In this document: positions 32,166 to 40,644 of the stretch, piece by piece
How positions within the stretch are numbered: position 1 is the stretch's first letter
How the letters are laid out: each line of letters begins with the position of its first letter
Source of the DNA: Lichenicola cladoniae
GTDB lineage: Bacteria > Pseudomonadota > Alphaproteobacteria > Acetobacterales > Acetobacteraceae
Direction: 5' to 3'
Assembly: GCF_013201075.1 (NCBI RefSeq)
Contig: NZ_CP053708.1
Coordinates: 4,035,501-4,099,500 of the forward strand
DNA: 64,000 nucleotides
Made by a program: the position numbers and the translations under genes
Notes under the pieces: model-generated
The model's database searches: none
The model's input: only the letters and a program-made list of their open reading frames with translations
Told to the model about the DNA's origin: nothing

Positions 32166-33176
32166 TCAGCCGAGCTTAGTGACCGGTGGTGCCGCGAAGA
32201 TATTCGGCTCGGCACGGCCGGGCGATTTGCGGGCCTCGATGACCATCTCGATTGTCCGCACCAAGCGTGTATCGAAACGATGCCGTTCCAGCCGGCGGAT
32301 CCGCGCGCGCGCCTCATGACGCATATCGTCCAGCGTTTCGGTCGAGCGGGTCATGATATGGGTGAGCGCGGCAAGCAGGCCAGTCGGCTGCTGGCTGTCG
32401 AACGCGATGCCGCTGACCCCGTGCTCGAGCACTGCGCTGTCGACGCAGCGATGCTGGTCGAAGATCACGATCAGGCCGCTTGCCATCGCTTCCGCAAACA
32501 GGCCGCTGGAGAATTCGTCGTGCGAAAGGCCGTCGATCAGGATGCCGGATCGACCGAACTCCCGGGCAGCCTCGACATTCGTCATCGGGCCCGGAAAGGA
32601 CTGGAGCAGATTAGGCGGCAGCGACTGGGCGGCCAGCACGCCCTGGAGGTCGCCGCTGCCAATCCAGCAAACGTCGATACGGCGATCCGGATGATGCTCG
32701 GCCCACAGCGCGGCACTCTGCAGGATATGGAGCGCGTTGCCCGCGGGGCGCAACTCGCCACGGACCACGATCCGGTAGGCGTCGCCGGCATCGCGTCGCG
32801 GCGACTGGCCGAGGAACGCATCGAATTCGTAAGGGCCCGGCATGTTGAACACGGCAGCACTCGAGCCACGTGCAACGGCAATGGCTGCCGCCGTCGACTC
32901 GTCGGTGGTGAACACCGCATCGGCAAGCCGCAGCGCCGCACGCTGGACGAGTTGCCAGGGTCTCGGTGCACCCGTCGACCAGACCAGCAGCGTTGCCCGC
33001 TGGTTCAGGAAGCGGTGGAGGATGGCGGCGGATGCCGACAGCTTCGGCTTCCCGACAAGCAGCACGGGCCGGCGCAGGCGCATCGAAACCAGCAGCGGAA
33101 TCGTTATGGTGTCATAACTTCCAGGAGCCGCCTCGAAGCGCAGGTTCCGGACAGGCGTGGCCGCGGTTTGTAGCAT
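32166..33176 (-). CDS. GT4-like glycosyltransferase
   Basis: A 336-residue soluble protein of the GT-B fold. The second Rossmann half shows YRIVVRGELRPAGNAL, VCWIGSGDLQGVL, and GILIDGLSHDEFSSGLFAEAMASGLIVIFD, where the E-x7-E-like motif (EFSSGLFAE) binds the nucleotide sugar. It probably adds the second sugar after the priming step, as gene order suggests. ATG 33176 is supported by a strong AAGGAG. It forms a two-gene unit with the priming transferase. Confidence 0.8.
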   Translation of the reverse strand: MLQTAATPVRNLRFEAAPGSYDTITIPLLVSMRLRRPVLLVGKPKLSASAAILHRFLNQRATLLVWSTGAPRPWQLVQRAALRLADAVFTTDESTAAAIAVARGSSAAVFNMPGPYEFDAFLGQSPRRDAGDAYRIVVRGELRPAGNALHILQSAALWAEHHPDRRIDVCWIGSGDLQGVLAAQSLPPNLLQSFPGPMTNVEAAREFGRSGILIDGLSHDEFSSGLFAEAMASGLIVIFDQHRCVDSAVLEHGVSGIAFDSQQPTGLLAALTHIMTRSTETLDDMRHEARARIRRLERHRFDTRLVRTIEMVIEARKSPGRAEPNIFAAPPVTKLG

Positions 33177-33426
33177 GACGCACTCCTTCGTGGCCCGGCG
33201 TATCGAGGTTCGACACGTTCTGTGCAGAGTTCCCTAGCATGGAGAAACTCCGAAACCTGTCGTTCCATCGGCGTTAGTCCGGTTGATACGGCGATGGAGT
33301 CCGTGGTGCGCAACCAAGGCTGCAGGGCTTCTATCCTTGTGGATTAGCCCCCGTCGGTCGCCGACGCTGGTGACACCTCCGGATGCGGCGTGCCACCCTG
33401 TCCGGCATGCAGGGGATGAACCGCCG
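33177..33426. promoter_or_regulatory. Divergent promoter region with EPS-type dyad
   Basis: A 250-base gap between the GT4-like gene (minus) and the EEP-family gene (plus). It contains the dyad at 33333-33347 with extended arms. I found no gene in it. Confidence 0.45.
33333..33347. promoter_or_regulatory. Candidate operator: ATCC-TTGT-GGATTAG dyad
   Basis: The core matches 27315-27329 at 13 of 15 positions. Outer arms GGGCT and AGCCC extend the symmetry. It lies about 160 bases upstream of the GT4-like gene and 80 bases upstream of the EEP gene. See the partner site for the proposed regulator. Confidence 0.4.
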
Positions 33427-34044
33427 ATGTTGATCCTGAGCTGGAACCTGCTGATGCGCGCAGGGGCGGGAACCGAAGATATTTGCCGGCTGGTCGACAC
33501 CCATCGCCCCGATCTCGTGCTGCTTCAGGAGGCCACGACCGCGATCGATCGTCTTCCCGAACTGCTCGGCGGACAGTACGTCCGCCGGGCCATGCCGGGA
33601 CGCAGCCATGGGCTGGCAGCCTGGAGCGAGAGCCCGTTCACGACCGAGACGGTCTCACTGCCGGCGGCCGGACGGCTCGATATCCCGGTCCCGATCTTCC
33701 GGTCGATCGCGCCCCGGATCGCACTGGTGGTCCGTATCCCCGGAGTGGACATCGCAAACGTGCATCTCGATCACGGCCAGTGGGCCAACCGGCGTCAGCT
33801 CCGGCATCTCCTGGTATCCTGCCCGGGGATCGGCATGGTGATCGGTGACTACAACGCGCTCGGGACCACCACCCTTCCCGGCTTCTCCGATGTCGGACCG
33901 CGACGCCCGACCCATACCGCCTACGGCGTCATACCGGTCAGGCTCGACCGATGCCTCTCTCGTGGCGGGCAGGTCGCGCGTTCGACCGCGCTGGCACGCG
34001 GCAACTCCGACCATCGCCCGATCCTGGTCGGGTTCGCCGCCTGA
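33427..34044 (+). CDS. Endonuclease/exonuclease/phosphatase (EEP) family protein
   Basis: This is a compact, 205-residue, leaderless metal-dependent phosphodiesterase/phosphatase fold. Catalytic landmarks are SWNLL (Asn), VLLQEA (Glu), NVHLDHGQ, IGDYNALG (Asp/Asn) and NSDHRPI (Asp-His). Substrates in this family range from DNA to sphingolipids and inositol phosphates, so the target is open. It is divergent from the EPS glycosyltransferases and shares the gap that holds the dyad, suggesting co-regulation. Similar short EEP proteins sit near EPS genes in related bacteria, but their role is unproven. ATG 33427 follows AGGGGA. Confidence 0.8.
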   Translation: MLILSWNLLMRAGAGTEDICRLVDTHRPDLVLLQEATTAIDRLPELLGGQYVRRAMPGRSHGLAAWSESPFTTETVSLPAAGRLDIPVPIFRSIAPRIALVVRIPGVDIANVHLDHGQWANRRQLRHLLVSCPGIGMVIGDYNALGTTTLPGFSDVGPRRPTHTAYGVIPVRLDRCLSRGGQVARSTALARGNSDHRPILVGFAA

Positions 34045-34162
34045 GCTCGTCCGGCAGTGCGGTTTGACACGGGATTGCACTCAGGCAGCATTGCAGGGAC
34101 GCCGGTAGCGACCTCATCCCCGAAATGGGGGTGGACCCGAAATCCGGCCGAGGACGGCAGGC

Positions 34163-34540
34163 ATGAGCGACGAACAGCAGTATGACGACGATGACGGCCC
34201 GACCGCGAGCCTGATCGAGACGACGGCGCTCGAACTGAGCGACAAGGCCGACTGGCGCCGAAAGAAGGCGCAGCAATACCCGGACGACGAGCGCAACCTC
34301 GATGCTGCCGAGCTGCTGGATCGGCTGGCCGGCGAGGTGCTGGCGCTCGAGGGATTGCCGGCTGCCGGGACCTTCGAGACGGAGTACGAGGCGATCTTCG
34401 CCGACGATGACGACCACCGGCCCCGGGAGATCATGCGGCTGTGGGCCGAGTACCGGGCGGGCATCGGGTTCCGGATCTTCCCGGACACCGGCGAGGGCAT
34501 CCTCCGGGATCTGATCGAGCTGGCCAGGTCCGCGCCATAG
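34163..34540 (+). CDS. Acidic hypothetical protein (125 aa)
   Basis: A leaderless protein with a strongly acidic N-terminus (DDDDGP) and a mostly helical body (DAAELLDRLAGEVLALEGL...REIMRLWAEYRAGIGF). The start ATG 34163 has AGGACGG upstream, and codon use matches neighbouring genes, so I regard it as real. Family not recognised; no membrane segments or catalytic motif seen. It lies between the EEP gene and a DUF2945 gene on the same strand. Confidence 0.65.
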   Translation: MSDEQQYDDDDGPTASLIETTALELSDKADWRRKKAQQYPDDERNLDAAELLDRLAGEVLALEGLPAAGTFETEYEAIFADDDDHRPREIMRLWAEYRAGIGFRIFPDTGEGILRDLIELARSAP

Positions 34541-34652
34541 AGGGTCGGGGCCTCCCCCTAGCGACTTACGGGTCTTAAATTTGGTGCCGGATCCGGTCAA
34601 ACCGGATGGCACGTCCATGAGTTCTGGATCGGTAACATACCGGGAGGCTGCC

Positions 34653-34862
34653 ATGGCTCCGTCCATGAAGAAGGGCGACAAGGTCAAGTGGACGTCGGCG
34701 CAGGGCGAGATCGAGGGGACGGTCGAGAAGACCGTGACCAGCACCACCAAGATCAAGGGTCATACTGCCAAGGCGACCAAAAAAAAGCCGGAGATCTTGG
34801 TCAAGAGCGACAAGAGCGGCAAGCAGGCGGTGCACAAGCCGGACGAGCTAAAGAAGCGTTGA
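34653..34862 (+). CDS. DUF2945 / Tudor-like small basic protein
   Basis: A 69-residue lysine-rich protein: KKGDKVKWTSAQGEIEGTVEKTVTSTTKIKG followed by KPEILVKSDKSGKQAVHKPDELKK. This is the 'hypervirulence-associated protein Tudor domain' (DUF2945) family, widespread in proteobacteria, of unknown function; the fold suggests nucleic-acid or peptide binding. ATG 34653 has GGGAGG six bases upstream, which decides it against an in-frame extension from 34581. A run of seven A occurs inside the gene (about 34780-34786), a possible slippage site. Confidence 0.85.
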   Translation: MAPSMKKGDKVKWTSAQGEIEGTVEKTVTSTTKIKGHTAKATKKKPEILVKSDKSGKQAVHKPDELKKR

Positions 34863-34883
34863 TCGGCGATCGGGCGACCATCG

Positions 34884-36125
34884 TTGAGCGGGCAACTTAC
34901 CCTCGATGACCTCCGGGCCCTCGACGAGCGCGATCCGCTCGCGTCGCGGCGCGCGCGGTTTCGGCTGCCTGCCGACGGCGTGTATCTCGACGGGAACTCA
35001 CTCGGGGCGCTGCCGCGAAGGACGCCTGCCGCGGTAGCGGACCTTGTCGAGAACCAGTGGGGCCGCGATCTCATCTCGAGCTGGAACGGCCACGACTGGA
35101 TCGGCATGCCGCAGCGGCTCGGCGGGCTGATCGCGCCGTTGATCGGCGCACGGGCCAGCGAGGTCATCGCCTGCGACACCACCTCGACCAACCTGTTCAA
35201 ATTGATCTGCGCCGCGATGACGGCACAGCCGGGCCGGCCTGTCGTCCTGTCCGAGCCGGGGAATTTTCCGACCAACCTCTATATGGCGCAGGGCGCGGTC
35301 GGACTGCTCGGCGACCGGGTGCTCCGAACCGTGCCGGTCGACGAGATCGCAGGCGCCATCGACGAGAGCACGGCGCTCGTGATGCTGACGCACGTGCATT
35401 ACAAAAGCGGACGAAAGCTCGACATGAAAGCCTTTACCGCAGCAGCACATGCGAAGGGCGCGCTCATCCTCTGGGATCTCAGCCATAGTGCGGGAGCGGT
35501 GCCGCTCTGGCTCGACCGCAACGACGTCGATCTGGCGGTGGGCTGCGGCTACAAATATCTCAACGGCGGCCCCGGTGCGCCGGCCTTCCTGTTCGTGGCC
35601 GACCGGTTGCAGGAGCGGCTCCACTCCCCCCTGCCCGGCTGGATGGGACACGACGCGCCGTTCGCGTTCGAGGACGAGTTCCGGCCGAGCGCCGGGATCC
35701 TCCGGTTCCTGTGCGGCACCCCGTCGGTGATCGGCATGGCCGCGCTGGAAAGCGGGCTGAAGGAGTTCGACGACGTGGATCTCGATGCGCTGCATGCCAA
35801 GGCGACGGCACTGGGCGGCCTGTTCATCCGGCTGATGGATCAGCGATGCGATGGCTTCGGGTTCGAACTTGCGTCGCCACGTCGAGGCGAGAGCCGTGGA
35901 AGCCATGTCTCCTACGCGCATCCCGAGGCCTACCCGATCTGCCAGGCGCTGATCGCACGTGGCGTGGTGGGTGACTTTCGTGCGCCGGATCTGCTTCGGA
36001 TGGGGTTTGCGCCGCTCTATACGAGTTATGCGGACGTCTGGGTCGCGGTCGAGACCCTGCATGCGGTGATGCACGAGCGGGCCTGGGACAGCGACATGTT
36101 CCGCACCAGGGCGCGGGTAACCTGA
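34884..36125 (+). CDS. kynU: Kynureninase
   Basis: A 413-residue PLP enzyme that cleaves kynurenine to anthranilate and alanine (or 3-hydroxykynurenine to 3-hydroxyanthranilate). Diagnostic segments are YLDGNSLGALP, EPGNFPTNLYM, WDLSHSAGAVP, the PLP lysine in GCGYKYLNGGPGAPAF, and LPGWMGHDAPFAFE. Length is normal. The only in-frame start upstream of conserved sequence is TTG 34884, as a stop lies at 34860-34862, so initiation is probably weak. It stands 21 bases after the DUF2945 gene. Tryptophan dioxygenase (kynA) and formamidase (kynB) are not in the window. Confidence 0.93.
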   Translation: MSGQLTLDDLRALDERDPLASRRARFRLPADGVYLDGNSLGALPRRTPAAVADLVENQWGRDLISSWNGHDWIGMPQRLGGLIAPLIGARASEVIACDTTSTNLFKLICAAMTAQPGRPVVLSEPGNFPTNLYMAQGAVGLLGDRVLRTVPVDEIAGAIDESTALVMLTHVHYKSGRKLDMKAFTAAAHAKGALILWDLSHSAGAVPLWLDRNDVDLAVGCGYKYLNGGPGAPAFLFVADRLQERLHSPLPGWMGHDAPFAFEDEFRPSAGILRFLCGTPSVIGMAALESGLKEFDDVDLDALHAKATALGGLFIRLMDQRCDGFGFELASPRRGESRGSHVSYAHPEAYPICQALIARGVVGDFRAPDLLRMGFAPLYTSYADVWVAVETLHAVMHERAWDSDMFRTRARVT

Positions 36126-36175
36126 ATAGCCCGCGGACGGCGTTCTCTCAGTTTGAAAACGCCGTCCGGGCGGGA

Positions 36176-36394
36176 TCAGCCGCCATGCGAGCGGGCAACG
36201 ATACCGTCGATGTCCGAACGGCTCATGCCCATGTCGGCCAGCTCGCGGTTCGAATACTGGTTGAGCTCCCAACGAAGGCGGCTGCGTGCGCGGCGACCGT
36301 CGATGCTGGTGCGGACGCGGGCCATCGCATCGCGAACGATCATCGGCAGGTTGGTGTCGGTGCGGGTCTCGGTAAAGGTTGTGGTGTGAGCCAT
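36176..36394 (-). CDS. DUF1127 small regulatory-type protein
   Basis: A 72-residue protein. The C-terminal part (RWELNQYSNRELADMGMSRSDIDGIVARS) is the DUF1127 arginine-rich motif. Short DUF1127 proteins in alphaproteobacteria influence RNA turnover and phosphate or stress physiology; this one has a longer N-terminal half than the shortest forms. ATG 36394 has GAGGGA upstream. It is divergent from the sorbosone dehydrogenase gene with a gap of about 107 bases. Confidence 0.88.
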   Translation of the reverse strand: MAHTTTFTETRTDTNLPMIVRDAMARVRTSIDGRRARSRLRWELNQYSNRELADMGMSRSDIDGIVARSHGG

Positions 36395-36501
36395 CGAAGT
36401 GGTCCCTCGGTTATGGTGCAGTGCAATATAACTCAACCAGCCAGCGGTGCAAGCTGTTTTTGTGCGCCGCACAATAATTCCAGGACGCAGGGTCGATCGA
36501 C

Positions 36502-37920
36502 ATGAATGCGAGATACGCTGCCCTCGGGTTGGTCGCCGCCCTGGTGCCGATCGGTCCCGCATGCTCTGCGCTGGCCCAGTCCGCGGCTGCGGCATCCGGC
36601 CAGGTCCTAACCGGCCAGGCTGCCTACAGCGACTGGCGCCACGACGCCCCCGGCACGCGCCGCCGACTGACACCGGCCGACATGCCGGCCCCTTATGCAA
36701 GCCGCTCCGCCAGCAACACGCCGTCGTTGGTCGATCCGCCGGCCGGCGCCCTGCCGAAGGTACCAGCCGGGTATACGGTCGCCCCGTTCGTCACCGGCCT
36801 CGAGAACCCGCGCATGGTCCGGGTTGCCCCGAACGGCGACATCTTCGTCGCCGAAACCACGCCGGGCCGCATCCGCATCCTGCGCGCGGCCGATGGCGCC
36901 ACACGGCCGGACCGGAACGAGGTGTTCGCGCGCGGCCTCGACGAGCCGTTCGGCATCGCCTTCTATCCGCAGGGGCCGGCTCCGAAATGGGTCTACGTGG
37001 CCACGATCAACTCGGTGGTGCGATTTGCCTACAACTCCGGCGACCTGAAAGCGGCTGGCCCGCCAGAGACCGTCGTGGACCGGATCTCGTCCACGGTCGG
37101 CTACCACACCACGCGTGACGTCCAGTTCAGCCGGGACGGAACCCAGATGCTGGTGTCGGTCGGGTCGGGCTCGAACGTCGCCCAGGGCATGCCGGCCCAT
37201 GATCAGGACTGGGTGCGCCAATGGGACGCAAGGACCCTGCCCGGCGCCGCATGGGGTGGCGAGACCGACCGGGCGGACGTGCTGGCATTCGATCCGGACG
37301 GGCACAACCGTCACGTCTTTGCCGCCGGACTGCGCAACTGCGTCGCCCTGGCGGTTCATCCCCGGACCGGCGACCTGTGGTGCGCCACCAACGAGCGCGA
37401 CGGACTGGGTGACAACCTGGTCCCGGACTATGTGACCAGGGTCCGTGCCGGGGCATTCTATGGATGGCCGTGGTTCTATATCGGCGCCAACCAGGATCCG
37501 CGGCATGCCGGCGAACGGGCGGACCTGGCATCGCGCACGACCATCCCGGACGTGCTGATCCAGCCGCATTCCGCGCCGCTCGGGATGACCTTCTACCGGT
37601 CGGTGCCGGGTGGCGCGGCCACCTTCCCGTCGGATGCGGACGGGGATGCGTTCGTCGCCCTGCACGGCTCCTGGAACAGGTCCAGGCGCACCGGCTACAA
37701 GCTCGTCCGCCTGCGGCTGCATGACGGGGTTCCGGACGGCGAGTACGAGGATTTCATGACCGGTTTCGTGGCCGACGACGACACTGTCTGGGGTCGGCCG
37801 GTTGGCGTGGCCGAGGCCCATGACGGCGCGCTGCTGGTGACCGAGGACGGCAACGGAACGATCTGGCGCGTCGGACATGCCAGCGAACACCAGCCGGCAG
37901 GGTCGGGCAAATTGCCCTGA
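36502..37920 (+). CDS. PQQ-dependent sugar dehydrogenase, sorbosone dehydrogenase family
   Basis: A 472-residue protein with an export signal (LGLVAALVPIGPACSALAQS) and a six-bladed propeller with GSDH-family marks: GLENPRMVRVAPNGDIFVAE, ARGLDEPFGIAFYP, WGGETDRADV, GLRNCVALAVHP and LHGSWNRS. Such enzymes oxidise aldose or sorbosone-type sugars in the periplasm using PQQ (or heme c in fusions) and pass electrons to the respiratory chain. No heme c motif (CxxCH) is visible, so electrons must leave via a partner. Exact sugar not deducible. Confidence 0.9.
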   Translation: MNARYAALGLVAALVPIGPACSALAQSAAAASGQVLTGQAAYSDWRHDAPGTRRRLTPADMPAPYASRSASNTPSLVDPPAGALPKVPAGYTVAPFVTGLENPRMVRVAPNGDIFVAETTPGRIRILRAADGATRPDRNEVFARGLDEPFGIAFYPQGPAPKWVYVATINSVVRFAYNSGDLKAAGPPETVVDRISSTVGYHTTRDVQFSRDGTQMLVSVGSGSNVAQGMPAHDQDWVRQWDARTLPGAAWGGETDRADVLAFDPDGHNRHVFAAGLRNCVALAVHPRTGDLWCATNERDGLGDNLVPDYVTRVRAGAFYGWPWFYIGANQDPRHAGERADLASRTTIPDVLIQPHSAPLGMTFYRSVPGGAATFPSDADGDAFVALHGSWNRSRRTGYKLVRLRLHDGVPDGEYEDFMTGFVADDDTVWGRPVGVAEAHDGALLVTEDGNGTIWRVGHASEHQPAGSGKLP

Positions 37921-37923
37921 CGG

Positions 37924-38493
37924 TCAGCTCCGCAGCGGGCGACTCAGGAACCGGGAACCGGCCAGCCCGAAACGCCACTCGGTCGCGATCCCTTTGGTGA
38001 TCCCGATCCGCGGCCCGCAGGCGACGTCCACCTCCTCCGCAGCCGGCAGCAACGTGAACGGCGGCGCTGCCAGCGACCGACCATCGAGTGTTCCCGTCAC
38101 GTCCAGGGCCTGGCACAGGCGGCCCGGCCCCCGGCACAGGTCGCGCACGGCAACCGCTCCCCGACGCGCCTGCATCACCGCGATCCCGGTCTCCGGTTCC
38201 AGCGCCCGGATCAGCACGGCACTCCCGGGCTCCGGTCCGCACACCAGGTTCAGGCACCAGTGCAGCCCGTACGACCGATAGACGTACGCATGCGCCGGCG
38301 GCCCGAACATCGCCGCGTTGCGGGCGGTCGGGCCCTTGCAGCTATGCGATGCCGGGTCGGCCCGATCATAGGCCTCGGTCTCGACCACCAGCCCGCCGAC
38401 ACCGTCCACGAACAGCCGCATCCCGATCAGGGCCCGCGCCACCACGGGGGCCGGCCGGTCGAACAGCCGCATGTCGGGCCTGAGGTCCGTCAT
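37924..38493 (-). CDS. mpg: 3-methyladenine DNA glycosylase (AAG/MPG family)
   Basis: A 189-residue repair enzyme that excises alkylated purines. Landmarks are VVETEAYDRADPASHS (catalytic Glu region), GPPAHAYVYRSYGLHWCLNLV, AVLIRALEPETG and DLCRGPGRLCQAL. It is cytoplasmic. ATG 38493 begins MTDLRPD and is preferred over a longer low-quality extension. It is convergent with the sorbosone dehydrogenase gene (3-base gap) and divergent from the membrane glycosyltransferase. Confidence 0.93.
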   Translation of the reverse strand: MTDLRPDMRLFDRPAPVVARALIGMRLFVDGVGGLVVETEAYDRADPASHSCKGPTARNAAMFGPPAHAYVYRSYGLHWCLNLVCGPEPGSAVLIRALEPETGIAVMQARRGAVAVRDLCRGPGRLCQALDVTGTLDGRSLAAPPFTLLPAAEEVDVACGPRIGITKGIATEWRFGLAGSRFLSRPLRS

Positions 38494-38565
38494 CGAGCGC
38501 GCAGGTGGTGGCGGCTGTCGAACCGTGCCACAGAGGATTGGCGCATTCGGCGACCTAAGGAAAAC

Positions 38566-40059
38566 ATGCAACACGGCTCGACAACGTTCGACAGGCTGAT
38601 GCTCGCCGGGCTTGCGCTTCTTGGTTTCCTGCTCCTGGGACCTGTCCTGACAATCCCATTGCACATTCCGATCAATTACAACGAGGGCTGGAACGCCGGC
38701 TTCGACACGCGTGCGGTCATTCCCGGTTCCGGCCCGCTCTATCCCGGCGCCGGCAGTTTCGTGTTCAACAACTATCCGCCGCTGGGGTTCTTCATCGTCG
38801 GTGCCGCCGGACGCTTCCTGTTCGGTGACATGATCATCGCCGGCCGGGTCGTATCGCTTCTGGCCTTGCTAGCCGCTGCCGGGTGCATGGGCCTCTCGAT
38901 ACGCCGGCTCGGTGGAACCACACGATCGGCGATAGCAGCCTCGTTGCTGCTGATGCTGTTCGCCTGCAGTTTCTACCGGACCTACGTCGCCATGGACGAT
39001 CCGCAGTGGCTCGCACATGCGATGATGCTCGCCAGCCTGGCGGTTCTGTTGCGTGGCGGAACCCTCACCGGAGCCGAGCCTGGAGCCCTTTCGCTCAGCC
39101 GAACCAGCCAGGTGGCGGCGGCAGCGCTGCTGATGGTCGCCGGCGGCTTCGTCAAGCACAACCTCGTGGCGCTTCCCTTGTCGGTGACCCTGTGGCTGAT
39201 CTGGCTGAACCGCCCGATTGCGATCGTCTGGGTAATCGCCGCCGCAACCGGCATCGGTCTTGGGCTCGGTCTCATGCACGGGCTGTTCGGTTCGGCCGCC
39301 TTCACCGACATCGTGCATCATCGCCGGATCTTCCGGGTGCATCTGCTGACGCATTCGATCAGCCGGCTGGCACCATTGCTACCGGCAGCCGCGATCATCT
39401 GCATCATGTTGCGCCGATGCCGTGCCGGACACGGAGCGGTGCTGATCGCATTGTTCGCCGCCATCGCCCTGGTGACCGGAGTCGTGCAGCGAATGGGCGA
39501 AGGCGTTTATTACAACGCGCATTTCGAGACCGTCATCGCCGTGTGCCTCGGCTTCGGCGTGGTGCTGGCTCCGGCTTTCGACAGGCCGCTGCAGTGGCGC
39601 CGCTGGCGGTTCGGACCCGGAGCCCTGCTCGTCGTTGCGGCTCTCCCGATCATCGGCGCAACACCCTGGCACCTCCCCCTCGCCTGGCACGACATTTCCG
39701 ATCGATCCGCGCGGCAGGCGGCTTGGCAGCCGCTCGTCACCCGGATCGCCGGCACCGACGGCGTTGTCGGCTGCGAGATGTTGTCGCTCTGCTACTGGGC
39801 CGGCAAAGCATTCACGGTCGATGTCTTCAACCTGACCCAGGACGCGATCAGCGGCGGATCGGCCCACAACTTCCAGGCAATGGTCGCGCGGCGCGGGTTC
39901 GCGCTCTTCCAGTATGATCCGAAAGCCTTTCTCCACACCGATGCAGTGCGCAAGCTGGGCTACGATCCGATCATGGGAGCGTTCGCCGGCCTCTATACCC
40001 GCGTCGGAACCGGCCCGATGGGCGTAGCGCTCCTGGCACCAGCGGATGCGGCCCGATGA
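38566..40059 (+). CDS. Membrane glycosyltransferase-like protein (GT39/GT83-like)
   Basis: A 497-residue protein with about eleven membrane helices and a first extracytoplasmic loop INYNEGWNAGFDTRAV, in which Asn-Glu-Gly-Trp occupies the place of the acidic GT-C motif; FVFNNYPPLGFF follows. A soluble C-terminal segment (about 385-497) follows the helices. It probably uses a polyprenyl-phosphate sugar, but acceptor and pathway are unknown. It stands alone, away from the main EPS locus. AGGA precedes ATG 38566. Confidence 0.7.
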   Translation: MQHGSTTFDRLMLAGLALLGFLLLGPVLTIPLHIPINYNEGWNAGFDTRAVIPGSGPLYPGAGSFVFNNYPPLGFFIVGAAGRFLFGDMIIAGRVVSLLALLAAAGCMGLSIRRLGGTTRSAIAASLLLMLFACSFYRTYVAMDDPQWLAHAMMLASLAVLLRGGTLTGAEPGALSLSRTSQVAAAALLMVAGGFVKHNLVALPLSVTLWLIWLNRPIAIVWVIAAATGIGLGLGLMHGLFGSAAFTDIVHHRRIFRVHLLTHSISRLAPLLPAAAIICIMLRRCRAGHGAVLIALFAAIALVTGVVQRMGEGVYYNAHFETVIAVCLGFGVVLAPAFDRPLQWRRWRFGPGALLVVAALPIIGATPWHLPLAWHDISDRSARQAAWQPLVTRIAGTDGVVGCEMLSLCYWAGKAFTVDVFNLTQDAISGGSAHNFQAMVARRGFALFQYDPKAFLHTDAVRKLGYDPIMGAFAGLYTRVGTGPMGVALLAPADAAR

Positions 40060-40092
40060 CCGACGAAGCTGCCTTAGCAGGACGCTTGAAGG

Positions 40093-40125
40093 CTTCCCCA
40101 ACAACAGATGATGTTGTGTGGGAAG
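40093..40125 (+). terminator. Stem-loop after the membrane glycosyltransferase gene
   Basis: CTTCCCCAACAACA and TGTTGTGTGGGAAG pair almost fully around a GATGA loop, 33 bases after the stop codon. No T-tract follows, so it is either a weak intrinsic terminator or an mRNA 3'-end stabiliser. Confidence 0.45.
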
Positions 40126-40186
40126 GATACCATGAAGCTACGGTCCGATCCGCCTTATTCGAGGCATGCTTTTGATCGCTTGCGCA

Positions 40187-40291
40187 GTCATATGACCGGT
40201 TCATGACCGCGGGCGCGGTCATTTTGTTGATTTCTACAATGGCCATGCTATATGGCCGCGTCCACGGTCATAAACCCTTTTCATGACCGTG
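40187..40291. promoter_or_regulatory. Three ATGACCG operators upstream of hipBA
   Basis: Three inverted repeats share the half-site ATGAC(CG). They are GTCATATGAC (40187-40196), ATGACCGC-GGGC-GCGGTCAT (40203-40222) and CACGGTCAT-N11-ATGACCGTG (40263-40271 with 40283-40291). They end 24 bases before the HipB start. This spacing of repeated dyads matches the cooperative autorepression known for HipB-type antitoxins. Confidence 0.7.
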
Positions 40292-40314
40292 ATTGCAGTC
40301 AAAGAGAGACAGCC

Positions 40315-40644
40315 GTGTCGCCTCGCCCCTACTCTCGACTGACAACAGACGCGCTGAAACTGCTGAGCGCCCAAGTGCGTCTGGCGCGCAAGCAGCGCGG
40401 CATGACGGAACTGGAGCTCGCCGAGCGGGCGGGCATCGCCCGCAGCACGCTCCAGCTGATCGAGAAGGGCGATCCAAGGGTGGATATCGGCTTGGTTTTT
40501 GAAGCAGCCACCCTGGCGGGCGTCACACTGTTCATAGCGGAGGCCTCAAGCTTTGGGCCGCAGATCGAACGGCTGGAGGACAAGCTAGCGCTTTTGCCAC
40601 GCTCAATCAGGCGGCCCAAAGGGGCAGTGAACGATGAATTCTGA
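40315..40644 (+). CDS. hipB: HipB-type antitoxin / repressor
   Basis: A 109-residue protein with a Cro/C1-type HTH at about 17-70 (LSAQVRLARKQRGMTELELAERAGIARSTLQLIEKG) and a short charged tail (RSIRRPKGAVNDEF). It should bind the dyads upstream and neutralise the kinase encoded next. GTG 40315 has a GAGAGA upstream; a longer in-frame ATG at 40252 would run through the operators and is rejected. Its last eleven bases overlap the hipA start. Confidence 0.87.
   Translation: MSPRPYSRLTTDALKLLSAQVRLARKQRGMTELELAERAGIARSTLQLIEKGDPRVDIGLVFEAATLAGVTLFIAEASSFGPQIERLEDKLALLPRSIRRPKGAVNDEF

Noticed and set aside
33427-34862. EEP, 125-aa and DUF2945 genes considered as a defence or toxin system
   Set aside because: Spacing is loose, each has its own ribosome binding site, and no known defence partner (nuclease-antitoxin, ATPase, sensor) is present.
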